From a virus, in the IMG/VR virus record IMGVR_UViG_3300006789_000026, positions 1 to 58,103 of that record: a stretch of DNA of 58,103 nt; one strand, written 5' to 3'. Positions within the stretch are counted from its first letter, which is position 1. Every line of letters starts with the position of its first letter. Below are positions 38,795-48,000 of the stretch, one piece after another. The notes beneath the pieces were generated by a model. It did no database searches, was not told where the DNA came from, and saw only the letters and a program-made list of their open reading frames with translations. The position numbers were made by a program, and so were the translations under genes.

Positions 38795-39742
38795 ATGGGT
38801 TTTTTAGATAACAGCGGAGATATCATTTTAGATGCAGTGTTGACCGACCACGGTCGAAAAGTACTTTCTAAAGGGGATGGCTCTTTTCAAATTGTAAAGT
38901 TTTCACTCGGAGACGAGGAAGTAGACTATGGAAACTATGACTCATCAAACACAAACGGGTCTGCGTATTATGATTTGGAGATCCTACAGACTCCAATCCT
39001 AGAAGCATTTACTGACAATGCTATCTCTATGAAATCAAAATTGGTTACATACGAGAACTTGGATTTGTTGTATTTACCAGTGCTCAAATTAAATGAGCAA
39101 GCGCAATCCAACAAAATGCACAGCAGTGGTTCTTTTATTGTAGCTGTTGATGGATATACTGAGAACGACAACGGTAGCTCTTCAACGCAAGACGGAATTG
39201 GATACAACTCAGCCGGAAACATAATAGATGGTATTATCTTCGGACAAACATTAGGCGCCGGAGCATCAATTAGGGTAGACCAAGGTCTCGACACAACTGC
39301 TATTTCTTTCCAACAAAACCTTGATGCAGATATGATTGAGTCAAGTTATACAATTCAGATTGATAATCGTTTAGGTTCTGTAGCCACAAAACAAGGTTCT
39401 GCTGTATCAGCAGATTATTTTGATGACGACAATATAGCATATTACACAGTAACATCAGAAGATGGTGTTATATTTGCTAATAATAATAGAACAGAATCGG
39501 AAGGCACACAAGTTATTCAAGGACCTAGGGGGACAATATTGCAATTTAAAATCAGAGCCTCTTTGGAATTAAATACAAGCACTTTCCTATTTACAGAGAT
39601 AGGAAGCACATCTAGACTAGATAGTAGAGATGGAACAGGTTCAGAAGTCTATCATATTGACACTATTGTTAGAGTGACAGGCGTAACAACAGGATATTCA
39701 ATTGACCTTCCTGTTCGTTTTGTAAAATATAAAGCAACTTAA
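38795..39742 (+). CDS. Probable virion structural protein, paralogous at its N-terminus to the 32396 gene
   Basis: The 315-residue protein opens with GFLDNSGDIILDAVLTDHG and RKVLSKGDGSFQIVKFSLGD, a start that I know from many tailed-phage structural proteins of undefined role. The rest is beta-rich, with a central Gly/Ser-rich stretch and a C-terminal strand block (DTIVRVTGVTTGYSIDLPVR). It is preceded by a 39-base gap with TTAGGAGC as ribosome binding site. It heads a run of three probable virion genes before the DNA metabolism block. Confidence 0.68.
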   Translation: MGFLDNSGDIILDAVLTDHGRKVLSKGDGSFQIVKFSLGDEEVDYGNYDSSNTNGSAYYDLEILQTPILEAFTDNAISMKSKLVTYENLDLLYLPVLKLNEQAQSNKMHSSGSFIVAVDGYTENDNGSSSTQDGIGYNSAGNIIDGIIFGQTLGAGASIRVDQGLDTTAISFQQNLDADMIESSYTIQIDNRLGSVATKQGSAVSADYFDDDNIAYYTVTSEDGVIFANNNRTESEGTQVIQGPRGTILQFKIRASLELNTSTFLFTEIGSTSRLDSRDGTGSEVYHIDTIVRVTGVTTGYSIDLPVRFVKYKAT

Positions 39743-39755
39743 AGAGAGATAAAAC

Positions 39756-40886
39756 ATGGCTAATATTGGAGCATTTAAAACACTTGGAGCAAACGACGCG
39801 GTTTCGACCCGTACTCTTTTGCATGAAGCAATTCCTTTAACAGGAAGTATCGTATCAGGTACATACGCTGATGGGAATATTAAATTTCACACACATGGTA
39901 TGTTTACCAGCGTGTATGATTACCCTTACCTCAGTTCATCAGCAAATCATATTTTTGATATAACTGCTGGTTTTGGTTTGAATTCCGGACTGTATAACGC
40001 GACTAACACACAATACAAAAAGAAAAAGAACATATATAACCAAATGGCCCAAGTGCTTGTAGGTTACGATATAACTGGCTCTATTTTGGATTTTGATGAA
40101 GACGGAAATATTCTTGCCGGTGGAACAAAACTTCAAGAAGTTTTTATCTTACCTTTCTCAAGACTTTTAGTAAAGGATGAGATCAAGAAAGGAACTTTCA
40201 ATCTTGAAATGGGGATGTTACCAGCTTATTCACAAGGTGGTCAAGTCTTCGACAGAAGAATGCTAATAACAGACTTCTCTGGCTCAACTGGTTACTTTAC
40301 AAACTCTCCTGCTGGGGAATACGGTATTTTATATGCAACAGCATCTACACACGGATCAACAGCAGATAATGGCTTGAATCCTCAAATGCTAGCTGCAAAT
40401 CAAAGATATGCTGTTGGTTTAATATATTATCAAGCAGGAATTGCAATTATTTCTGGTTCTATTTTTAACACTGCTACCGAAGGTGGTATTTTAAGAGATA
40501 GTTATCAATCCGTTTCAATGTCTGGACCTTCAACAAACGCAGAAAGATTAAATGCTGTGTTGACCGGCTCACTTATCACAGGTTCTTGTGACAATTTTAG
40601 AAATAGAATCTACAATTTGTCCTTCAACAATACGGTTGAGCTTAACTCTACCATTTATTTCTGCCGAGCAAATCACAATGAATTTAATTATTCAACGAAC
40701 CCAACATATCTTGCTGGTTCAAAGATTGCGGTTAAAGATAAAGCAACTGATGATCCTATATCTTATATTACAACTATTGGATTATATTCAGCAGCAAATG
40801 AACTTATGGCGGTTGCAAAACTCTCAGAACCACTAAAGAAGACTCCATCCCAAGAATTCACTCTAAGAGTTAGATTAGATTACTAA
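39756..40886 (+). CDS. Probable virion structural protein, tandem paralogue A
   Basis: The 376-residue product aligns along its length with the next gene's product. Shared landmarks are an early IVSGTYADGN, YLSSSANHIFDITAGFG, a middle YAVGLIYYQAGIAIISGS, then NHNEFNYSTNPTYL and a C-terminal ISYITTIGLYSAANELMAVA ending in the strand TLRVRLDY. No known enzyme motif is present. AGAGAGA before the ATG serves as a ribosome binding site. The C-terminal module ends close to the stop in both paralogues, which suggests a defined assembly or attachment domain. Confidence 0.68.
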   Translation: MANIGAFKTLGANDAVSTRTLLHEAIPLTGSIVSGTYADGNIKFHTHGMFTSVYDYPYLSSSANHIFDITAGFGLNSGLYNATNTQYKKKKNIYNQMAQVLVGYDITGSILDFDEDGNILAGGTKLQEVFILPFSRLLVKDEIKKGTFNLEMGMLPAYSQGGQVFDRRMLITDFSGSTGYFTNSPAGEYGILYATASTHGSTADNGLNPQMLAANQRYAVGLIYYQAGIAIISGSIFNTATEGGILRDSYQSVSMSGPSTNAERLNAVLTGSLITGSCDNFRNRIYNLSFNNTVELNSTIYFCRANHNEFNYSTNPTYLAGSKIAVKDKATDDPISYITTIGLYSAANELMAVAKLSEPLKKTPSQEFTLRVRLDY

Positions 40887-40888
40887 TA

Positions 40889-40898
40889 CTATTTATTC
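40889..40898 (+). promoter_or_regulatory. CTATTTATTC motif, site 3
   Basis: CTATTTATTC lies in the 25-base gap between the two tandem paralogue genes, directly before the TTGAGG ribosome binding site. Confidence 0.4.
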
Positions 40899-40911
40899 TT
40901 GAGGTAAAAGC

Positions 40912-42330
40912 ATGGCTCTTTTTAAATTTGACGACAACGATATATTCATAAACACATTAGAGTCTTATCCAGAATATAGCTTTTATATTGTAAGTGGAAC
41001 TGTTTATATCGACAACTATCCCAATCTATCGGGGTCTCATGATAACTATACGGTGAACACTGGTATAGGTAATAAATTTGGCGGCTCTCCATCTCTCGGA
41101 GTTCCAGAAGGTTTTATATCTTTATACGAATACAACATCAATAGACCATCAGGCTCCATTGTTTATCGTATTGATGAAACTAGGTTCAACGAAGATCATG
41201 CTCCGGACGATGGGCACAATAATTTTGGTATTGAGTCCATAAGAGTCAGCGAAACCGATGCAACTGGTTCTACAATAAGACCGTTTGTGATAAGAGACGG
41301 GTTCAAACATTCTTTGAAGACTTATGCCGATTCTTCTTATAACGTGTTGTTTGATGCTGGTGAGCTGGTTGATGGTGCTTACAAAATGTCTGCCTCTATC
41401 ACACAATATAACTACACCGCTTCTGCGGTATCTAGAGTGTTCGATGGTAAAAAGAGTTTCGCATTATCAGGAGATTTGTCTGATCAAGAAGCAATCCCAT
41501 TCTCAATAAGAAACACTTTGAGAAAGTATCAATTCCGTTCTCCACATATGAAACTTATAACAGCAGCGCCTTTACCAGCAAGAGACCTTCGCTTGGTTGA
41601 GTGTGTACTTACCAACATCCCTTCTATATTTTACGGGAAGAAGATAAAGCCCGGATCCGTTGAGCTAAACTACTATGTAACTGGTACACTTGTTGGAACA
41701 CTTAAGGATAGTGCGTACAACGGAGAACTAAAACAGACATACCAAATATATGATACAGCTCGCTCAGGCTCAGTCCAAGGTATCGTCTTATATAACGAGG
41801 GCCTTATAATCTTGACCGGTTCTCATCAATTAGGGGAGGACAATAGTATCGATTACGTTGATCACGATGGGATATCAACCGGAAATACCCTAAACAAATG
41901 GACACACTTCGGTTCAGGTTTGCATCCACCATCTCACACCCCAACCATACCAGCAACTTTAGGAATACGCCCAGCGTTTGAAATAAAATATCAAGGCGTA
42001 TCAAACAAAGAAACGCTGTTGATGATGAGTTACGCTCGACAAGGTGAGCTAAACTGGTCTAATAACCCGACGTTTGTTGATCAGACCAGCCCATACCTAG
42101 GAGTATACACAACAAGTTCATATAAATATACTGAGGAGGATGTGTTATTGGCAAACGTCACAGACACTCAATTTGCAGATTATACACCAGAACAGAAGAA
42201 AGAGACTTACATAACGAAAGTAGCTATCTATGACGAGCTGAAGAATCTCATAGGAGTGGCAACTTTGGCCAATCCAGTCCGTAAGACAGAGGATAGAAAA
42301 TACACTTTCAAATTAAAAATTGATTTATAA
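40912..42330 (+). CDS. Probable virion structural protein, tandem paralogue B
   Basis: The 472-residue product matches its upstream neighbour: FYIVSGTVYIDNYPNLSGSH, VQGIVLYNEGLIILTGSH, ARQGELNWSNNPTFV and the C-terminal ITKVAIYDELKNLIGVATLA with terminal strand TFKLKIDL. It is about 100 residues longer, with an insertion in the first half. The last gene before the DNA metabolism block, it ends one base before the TTGACA promoter region. TTGAGGTAAAA precedes its start, together with a CTATTTATTC motif. Confidence 0.68.
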   Translation: MALFKFDDNDIFINTLESYPEYSFYIVSGTVYIDNYPNLSGSHDNYTVNTGIGNKFGGSPSLGVPEGFISLYEYNINRPSGSIVYRIDETRFNEDHAPDDGHNNFGIESIRVSETDATGSTIRPFVIRDGFKHSLKTYADSSYNVLFDAGELVDGAYKMSASITQYNYTASAVSRVFDGKKSFALSGDLSDQEAIPFSIRNTLRKYQFRSPHMKLITAAPLPARDLRLVECVLTNIPSIFYGKKIKPGSVELNYYVTGTLVGTLKDSAYNGELKQTYQIYDTARSGSVQGIVLYNEGLIILTGSHQLGEDNSIDYVDHDGISTGNTLNKWTHFGSGLHPPSHTPTIPATLGIRPAFEIKYQGVSNKETLLMMSYARQGELNWSNNPTFVDQTSPYLGVYTTSSYKYTEEDVLLANVTDTQFADYTPEQKKETYITKVAIYDELKNLIGVATLANPVRKTEDRKYTFKLKIDL

Positions 42331-42331
42331 T

Positions 42332-42360
42332 TTGACAAACCCTCAACCATATGTTATAAT
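42332..42360 (+). promoter_or_regulatory. Near-consensus sigma70 promoter before the RuvC-like gene
   Basis: TTGACA at 42332-42337 and TATAAT at 42355-42360 are both perfect, with a 17-base spacer and a TGT extension before the -10 box. The expected start of transcription (about 42367) falls on the ATG of the next gene (42366). Confidence 0.85.
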
Positions 42361-42365
42361 AGAAT

Positions 42366-42878
42366 ATGATCTTAGGAATAGACATTAGTACAAGCAAGAT
42401 AGGAATATCTATAATTGATTATGATGAAAATTTAATCTTATCTGAATTGATAAAGATGAAGTCCTCAGACTCACTTGAAGTCAGAGCTAAGATCTTTGAT
42501 AAGAAAATGATTGAAATAAGGGGGAACTATGAGATCAAACACATATTCATCGAGCAGCCATTCATGGCATTCTCGGGAGGCAAAACGACAGCAGTTACTA
42601 TGGCAAAGTTGCAACGCTTTAATGGTATGTGTTGTTATGCCGTCTATGATTTATATGGCTTTTCTGCATCGCTCATACAAGCTAATAAAGCGAGAGGACT
42701 CGTCGAACTTAAAATCAAAAGGGGTGACAACACGAAGCTCAAGGTTATTGAATGGGTTAGCGAAAAGTATCCAAAAGATTTTATAGTAGAGTATACAAGA
42801 CACGGTAATCCAAAACCCGGAACCGATGACAAAGCCGACGCAATCGTTATTGCAAATGCTGGATTAAAAACTATTTAG
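42366..42878 (+). CDS. RuvC-like Holliday junction resolvase (RNase H fold)
   Basis: The 170-residue protein has the RuvC/RNase H-like acidic residues in order: ILGIDISTSKIGISIID at the start (Asp6), HIFIEQPF near residue 60 (Glu), and DDKADAIVIANAG near the C-terminus (Asp pair). A basic segment (NKARGLVELKIKRG) could contact DNA. Such proteins cut four-way junctions and branched DNA before packaging. T4 uses the unrelated endonuclease VII for this step, so here a RuvC-type enzyme may replace it. The first strand needs the ATG at 42366, so no later start is acceptable. It would give a transcript with almost no leader from the promoter described above. Confidence 0.75.
   Translation: MILGIDISTSKIGISIIDYDENLILSELIKMKSSDSLEVRAKIFDKKMIEIRGNYEIKHIFIEQPFMAFSGGKTTAVTMAKLQRFNGMCCYAVYDLYGFSASLIQANKARGLVELKIKRGDNTKLKVIEWVSEKYPKDFIVEYTRHGNPKPGTDDKADAIVIANAGLKTI
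42871..42878 (+). promoter_or_regulatory. CTATTTAG motif, site 4
   Basis: CTATTTAG overlaps the stop codon of the RuvC-like gene and precedes the AGAGGTG ribosome binding site of the next gene. Confidence 0.35.
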
Positions 42879-42895
42879 TCCAAGAGGTGTTTGGA

Positions 42896-43660
42896 ATGCA
42901 TGAAGATAAATGGCAAAGATTTTTATTAAGAGAACAATTGCTAAAAGATGAAGAGTATGTTCGTAATGTCTTAGGTGAAGCATGTGTTGGTAACAATGAA
43001 CTGATGCTACAGGAACAACTCCTTTTAGAATCTTTTTTTGAAAAAGTTAAAGGACTTGCTGGTAAGGGAAAAAGTACATTTTCTGTTATATCTAAAATAT
43101 ATAAAGATCCTTCAAAAATAAGGATGTTTTCTGGCTTTATTGATGACAATATAATCAGACCAGCGTTTAAAAGTATTAAAGAAAAAATTGAAAAAATTCA
43201 AGATCTTATAAAAAAACAGAAAGACGATATGTTTGTTAAACCTTTATATTCATTGTTGGAAATTTTTAACGACCGTGTGAATAAAACATATAATTCAATC
43301 AAAGCCGTTGCAGAACCTTGGAAAAAAACGATGGTGGCAATGGCTTTCGCCGCAGCACTGGGTTATTTGAAAGAAAAGATATTCGACATGATACCTATTA
43401 CCAAGACCTTGGAAGATATTTTTAATTTTTTTAAAGACGAGGTTGTTGGCTTTTTAAAGGATAAGCTTGGAGAACAGTTTGTAGATGCTACTATTGGTGT
43501 GTTAAGTGGTGGAGTTACTACATTTATATCTTGGGTTACTAAGATAGTAGGAAATGTTTCTTTTATGTACGATATTTTAGAACCAGCAATTGAGCCGTTT
43601 CTAAAGGGAGCGATATCTTTATCCAAATTCGAAGAAGTATACAAGAAACCAATTTATTAA
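42896..43660 (+). CDS. Unknown protein with amphipathic and hydrophobic C-terminal half
   Basis: The open frame reaches a GTG at 42887, but the ATG at 42896 has AGAGGTG six bases upstream and is preferred, giving 254 residues. The N-terminus, MHEDKWQRFLLREQLLKDEE, resembles that of the acetyltransferase gene at 56017 (W-x-K/R-F-L-x-x-E). The second half has helices that are hydrophobic on one face (MVAMAFAAALGYLKEKIFDM, IGVLSGGVTTFISWVTKIVG) and could be membrane-active or pack into a bundle. I recognise no family. It sits between the resolvase and primase genes. Confidence 0.6.
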   Translation: MHEDKWQRFLLREQLLKDEEYVRNVLGEACVGNNELMLQEQLLLESFFEKVKGLAGKGKSTFSVISKIYKDPSKIRMFSGFIDDNIIRPAFKSIKEKIEKIQDLIKKQKDDMFVKPLYSLLEIFNDRVNKTYNSIKAVAEPWKKTMVAMAFAAALGYLKEKIFDMIPITKTLEDIFNFFKDEVVGFLKDKLGEQFVDATIGVLSGGVTTFISWVTKIVGNVSFMYDILEPAIEPFLKGAISLSKFEEVYKKPIY

Positions 43661-43668
43661 TTTTTTTC

Positions 43669-43696
43669 TTGACAAACTTTAGAAACGTGTTATACT
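43669..43696 (+). promoter_or_regulatory. Sigma70-like promoter before the primase gene
   Basis: TTGACA at 43669-43674 and TATACT at 43691-43696 are separated by 16 bases, with TGT before the -10 box. A strong GGAGGATAAC ribosome binding site and the primase ATG (43716) follow within 20 bases. Confidence 0.75.
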
Positions 43697-43715
43697 AAAA
43701 TCATCGGAGGATAAC

Positions 43716-44651
43716 ATGGAAGAGAAACGAAAGATCGTTTCCGATATACTTGGAGGGTATAATCGGAGAGGAAATGAACACCTATATTCATGCCCATATT
43801 GTAATCACCACAAGAGAAAGATGTCCGTCAACTTCTCACAAGGTGTGTTCAAATGTTGGGTTTGCGATACAAGAGGTAAGAACATCTATAGGATTGTTCG
43901 CAAGTTTGGTAACTACAACCAAAGACAAAAGTGGCTTGAACTTGAGGGTCGCTTAGACCTTACAGAGTTTGATAAACTTTTCAACGAAATAAACGAGATA
44001 GAAATCGAACAGGTGATCGACTTACCAGAAGAGATGATATCTCTTTGCAACAAGCACCTTCCGAGATCATCACAAAAGCCTTTAGACTATTTGCGAGACC
44101 GAGGAATATCCATGGAGCAGATAAAGCTTTGGAAAATAGGCTACTGCCCAGAGGGAAGGTACGGAGGCCGTATTATTATCCCATCGTTCAATATGAACGG
44201 AGACGTCAATTATTTTATTGCACGTTCGTATGTAGGTCATAGAAGAAAATACCTCAACCCTTTGGCTTCCAAGGATATTATATTCAATGAACTTATCATT
44301 GATTGGGATGAACCTGTCGTTCTTGTTGAGGGAGTGTTTGATGCTCTCGTTGCAGGAACGCAAGCCATCCCTATCCTCGGCTCCACTTTAAGGACGAACT
44401 CTCGCCTGTTCCAAGCCCTTTCTATCAATGACACACCAGTATACCTAGGACTTGACGCAGACGCTGAAAAGAAGGCTTCTTGGATGATTAAAAGCATGTT
44501 ACAGTATGACATGGAGATCTATAGGATAGATACATCAGCAGTTGAGGATATTGGCTCAATGTCCGAGAGACAGTTCTATAATGCCTTCCAAAATGCCGAA
44601 CCGATAGAATCCGATTTCTATTTCTTTGAGCGAATGATTAGCAGGATATAA
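43716..44651 (+). CDS. DNA primase with zinc ribbon and Toprim domain
   Basis: The 311-residue protein has a CHC2/DnaG-like zinc ribbon at residues of about 24-55 (YSCPYCNHHKRKMSVNFS, then FKCWVCDTRGK), a helical linker, and a Toprim domain with VVLVEGVFDALVAG (conserved Glu) and VYLGLDADAEKKA (Asp-x-Asp). It matches gp61-type phage primases in size (T4 gp61 is 342) and contains no helicase domain, so a separate helicase is expected outside the window. It would make the RNA primers for lagging-strand synthesis. The ATG has a full GGAGG site. Confidence 0.88.
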   Translation: MEEKRKIVSDILGGYNRRGNEHLYSCPYCNHHKRKMSVNFSQGVFKCWVCDTRGKNIYRIVRKFGNYNQRQKWLELEGRLDLTEFDKLFNEINEIEIEQVIDLPEEMISLCNKHLPRSSQKPLDYLRDRGISMEQIKLWKIGYCPEGRYGGRIIIPSFNMNGDVNYFIARSYVGHRRKYLNPLASKDIIFNELIIDWDEPVVLVEGVFDALVAGTQAIPILGSTLRTNSRLFQALSINDTPVYLGLDADAEKKASWMIKSMLQYDMEIYRIDTSAVEDIGSMSERQFYNAFQNAEPIESDFYFFERMISRI

Positions 44652-44652
44652 A

Positions 44653-44660
44653 CTATTTAT
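44653..44660 (+). promoter_or_regulatory. CTATTTAT motif, site 5
   Basis: CTATTTAT starts two bases after the primase stop and precedes the ribosome binding site of the first MKIT-type gene. Confidence 0.4.
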
Positions 44661-44677
44661 ATCAACGAGGATTTATC

Positions 44678-44992
44678 ATGAAATTAACAAACGAACAATT
44701 AAAGCAAATTATCAAGGAAGAGATTCAAGAAATTCTCTCCGAGTCAGATTGGGATCCAACCCGTATGACAAAGAAAGAAAAGGATGTATTGAGAGGTCCC
44801 AAACCAACATCGTCGTATGAAAACCCAAATCCCGGAATGACACTACACAGCATGCAGGCAAAGATATACATCAATGCTCTGGATGAGTTGAGCCCAGAAG
44901 ATGGACCACTTACTGCTGATCAGGGAACAATAGATGCTATCTTGAAAATAAGACCTGACCTAGAAGGTCGAGTCGTTTTAAAGGAAATATAA
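44678..44992 (+). CDS. Small protein with shared MKITxxQLKQIIKEE-type N-terminus, member 1
   Basis: The 104-residue protein begins MKLTNEQLKQIIKEEIQEIL and then continues with a payload unlike the other four members (DWDPTRMTKKEKDVLRGPKP, YENPNPGMTLHSMQAKIYIN). The N-terminal peptide is an amphipathic helix containing I-K-E and I-x-E patterns that fit the T4 gp21 cleavage rule (L or I, any residue, E). The payload is helical and acidic, without cysteine or membrane segments. It stands between the primase and the Mre11-Rad50 gene, with ACGAGGATTT as ribosome binding site and a CTATTTAT motif just upstream. Function unknown. Confidence 0.72.
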   Translation: MKLTNEQLKQIIKEEIQEILSESDWDPTRMTKKEKDVLRGPKPTSSYENPNPGMTLHSMQAKIYINALDELSPEDGPLTADQGTIDAILKIRPDLEGRVVLKEI

Positions 44993-45000
44993 AAAATAAT

Positions 45001-45029
45001 TTGACAGATCTTCCGCAATGTGTTATAAT
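45001..45029 (+). promoter_or_regulatory. Near-consensus sigma70 promoter before the Mre11-Rad50 fusion gene
   Basis: TTGACA at 45001-45006 and TATAAT at 45024-45029 are perfect, with a 17-base spacer and TGT before the -10 box. GGAGGA (45048-45053) and the ATG at 45057 follow. The promoter position rules out an earlier start at 45018, which would lie inside the promoter. Confidence 0.85.
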
Positions 45030-45056
45030 GATAACATAAGTAATCACGGAGGATAT

Positions 45057-48000
45057 ATGACTTATAAGATCGCACATTTTGCGGATACACATATTCGTAA
45101 TCTTAAATACCACGAAGAGTATCGTTTTGTTTTCAAACAAATGTACAAGAAACTTCGAGACCAAAAAGTTGACATGATCGTTCATTGCGGTGACCTCGCT
45201 CACACAAAGACCCAACTGTCACCAGAATACTTTGCTATGGCAGCGGAGTTTCTCAAGAACTTGGCAGACATAGCACCAACCTATGTTATATTAGGAAATC
45301 ATGATGGAAACCTTAGAAACTCTGGAAGAGAAGATGCTATCACGCCGATAGCAGAAGCACTAGATCATCCGAACCTGCATCTCTTAAAAGACTCAGGAAA
45401 CCACCGAGTCGATGCTGGTCTGTCGTTTAACGTGCTTTCTATCTTTGATAGAGAGAACTGGGAACATCCAGATAGCAACGGTATCAATATCGCTCTATAT
45501 CATGGAGCTGTTATGGGTTCAACAACTGGAACTGGCTGGGCTATGGAACACGGAGACGATGATATCTCTGTATTCAAAGGTCATGACTTTGCTATGCTTG
45601 GAGACATTCATAAACCACAGATACTAGACCCAGAAGGTCGTGTACAGTATGCTGGTTCAACGATTCAACAAAACTTCTCAGAAGGATCTCGCAAGGGATA
45701 TAAACTATGGTGCATCGACTCAGAAGAGAAATTTAATGTACAACACGTCACATTCGTCTCTCCTCGTCCGTTTATGACCATCGACTTGAACAAGACGGGT
45801 GAGATACCCGAACACTATCATATACCCCGTGGTGCAAGGCTCAGGCTTATTTCTCGCACCAACTTGCCATCAACAAAGATACGCAAGGTTACTGATTTAG
45901 CCCGTTCTAAATATAATCCGACCTCTGTTACCTTTGTCGACAAAAGCACATCAGAATTCACATCCTCGCTCGGAGAAACGCAAAGAATGGAGAACCTTCG
46001 AGATCTTTCGGTCCAAGAACGTTGGATTCGAGAATATTTAAAAGAATATGAGTTAGATGAAGAGATAATGCAAGAAGTACTCGATTTAAACTCTAAATAT
46101 AATAAGGAAGCAGAAAAGAATGAAGAAGTCAGAAGAAACGTCACATGGAGTATTAAAGAGATGCAGTTTGAAAATCTTTTCAATTATGGATCGGGTAATA
46201 ACGTGGATTTTACAAAGCTCTCTGGAATTGTTGGCATATTTGGCAGGAACTACAGTGGCAAATCTTCTATTATTGATTCTGCTTTGTATGGCCTTTTCAA
46301 TACAACCTCCAAGGGCGAAAGAAAAAACGTCCACATCGTCAATCAAAACAAGAGCAAAGCATGTATACAAATGGTCATTGAAGCAGATGGCCAAGAATAT
46401 CAAATATGTCGGAATCTTAATAAATCTAGTAAGACCGTCAAAGGAAAGTCCGTCATTAGTGCCTCTGGGGATCTTGATTTTCACAATATCACTACCGATA
46501 GTTCTTGCAATGGCGATTCTATAAAAGATAGTGATAAAAACATTCGTAAAGTCTTTGGCTCTATTGATGACTTTATGATCACATCTATGGCTTCTCAAAT
46601 GGATTCGTTATCGTTTATCAAAGAAGGATCAACGAAACGCAAGGAGATTCTTGCAAAGTTTCTTGATCTCGAACTCTTTGATCAAAAATTCAAATTGGCA
46701 AAGAAGGATTCGTCGGAGATAAATGCTCTTATTCGAAGATTCAAAAACAAAGAGTTAGCAAAACATTTGATTATAAAGCAGGAAACCATTGAGGAGATAT
46801 ATGACGATATCGACAGACAAACAGATCTCTGCAAGAAACATACCAAACGATATGAAGAACTCAAAACAGAACTGAATCAGATAGAACAAGATATCTCATC
46901 TATTCCAACAGAGATAGTTGATATACATGAGATAGAAGATATGATTGCCCAAAGACATGACGACCTTGCTAGAGCGAAAGAGATGTTTGTTTTATATGAA
47001 GCAACAATAGAAAAGAATAAGGAAATCGCCAATGAATTGGTGACTCATATATCTTCTCTATCTCATGAGAGGCTGGAGGCTTTAGAACTATCTTGGAAAG
47101 ACCATAAGAAAAAATATGGTGAAAACCAACAAGCACTAAGTGCCCTCGCTGCAAAACAAAAGAATGCATCAAAGAAGATAAAGATGTTGGATAATCATGA
47201 ATATGATCCCGATTGCTCGTTCTGTTGTGATAACAAATTCGTAAAGGATGCTAATAAGGCAAGAGATCTATTGCCATCTATCCAAGCAGAAATGGATGCT
47301 CTATCGATAACAGGTGAAGAACTACAAGAAAAGATGGATTTCTTAGATATTAATTCTATCCATGCTGATCTTGAGAAGCATGAGAAGCTCACAAAGAGAA
47401 AGAACGTTCTTCTCTCCGAGGCCAAAAACCTAGAGATAAAAGCCGAGTCTTTGGTATCAAAGGTTTCTTTATATAAAAACGAACTTACTTCTCTCAAAGA
47501 AAAGCAGGAAGAGTATGAGAATAACAAGCATGCCATTGAGAACCTTTCTTCTTTGACAAGATCAAAGTATGCTGTGAGGACCAAAATGCTTGAGGCCAAA
47601 GGAAGAAAAGATAAGTGCGACAAGAAGGTTCAAGACTGCCTTGTTGAACTAGGTTCAGTTAAACATGCCATGAAGGTAATACGCTCAGAGAAAGCCGAAC
47701 AGGATGCACTAGAAGCAGAATGGATTGCTTATGACCTCTTCATGAGATGTATGCATACAAATGGCATTGCTTATGAAGTTATCAAGCAAAAACTTCCTAT
47801 TATCAACGAAGAGATCCAAAAGTGCCTTTCCACCATTGTCGACTTTGAAATTAACTTTGAGGAAGACGGAAGAAATCTTAATATTAGTATAAGACATCCT
47901 AAATATGAGTCTCGACCAATCTCTATGGGTTCCGGTGCGGAAAAGACAATAGCAGCGATGGCGATTAGATTAGCTTTGATTTCTATTACGAATTTGCCAA

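Noticed and set aside
43642-43672. T-rich run after the 42896 gene as a terminator
   Set aside because: CAAGAAA and TTTCTTG could pair, but the stem is AT-rich and the loop is 16 bases or longer. The T-run precedes rather than follows a stable stem, and it overlaps the next promoter.
45018-45056. Upstream ATG for the Mre11-Rad50 fusion
   Set aside because: It lies inside the promoter spacer, so its codons would not be in the mRNA, and it lacks a ribosome binding site. ATG 45057 has GGAGGA.
46120-46524. 134-codon frame inside the Rad50 part as a separate internal gene
   Set aside because: It is in another frame within strongly conserved ATPase sequence and encodes nothing recognisable, so it is a shadow of the real gene.
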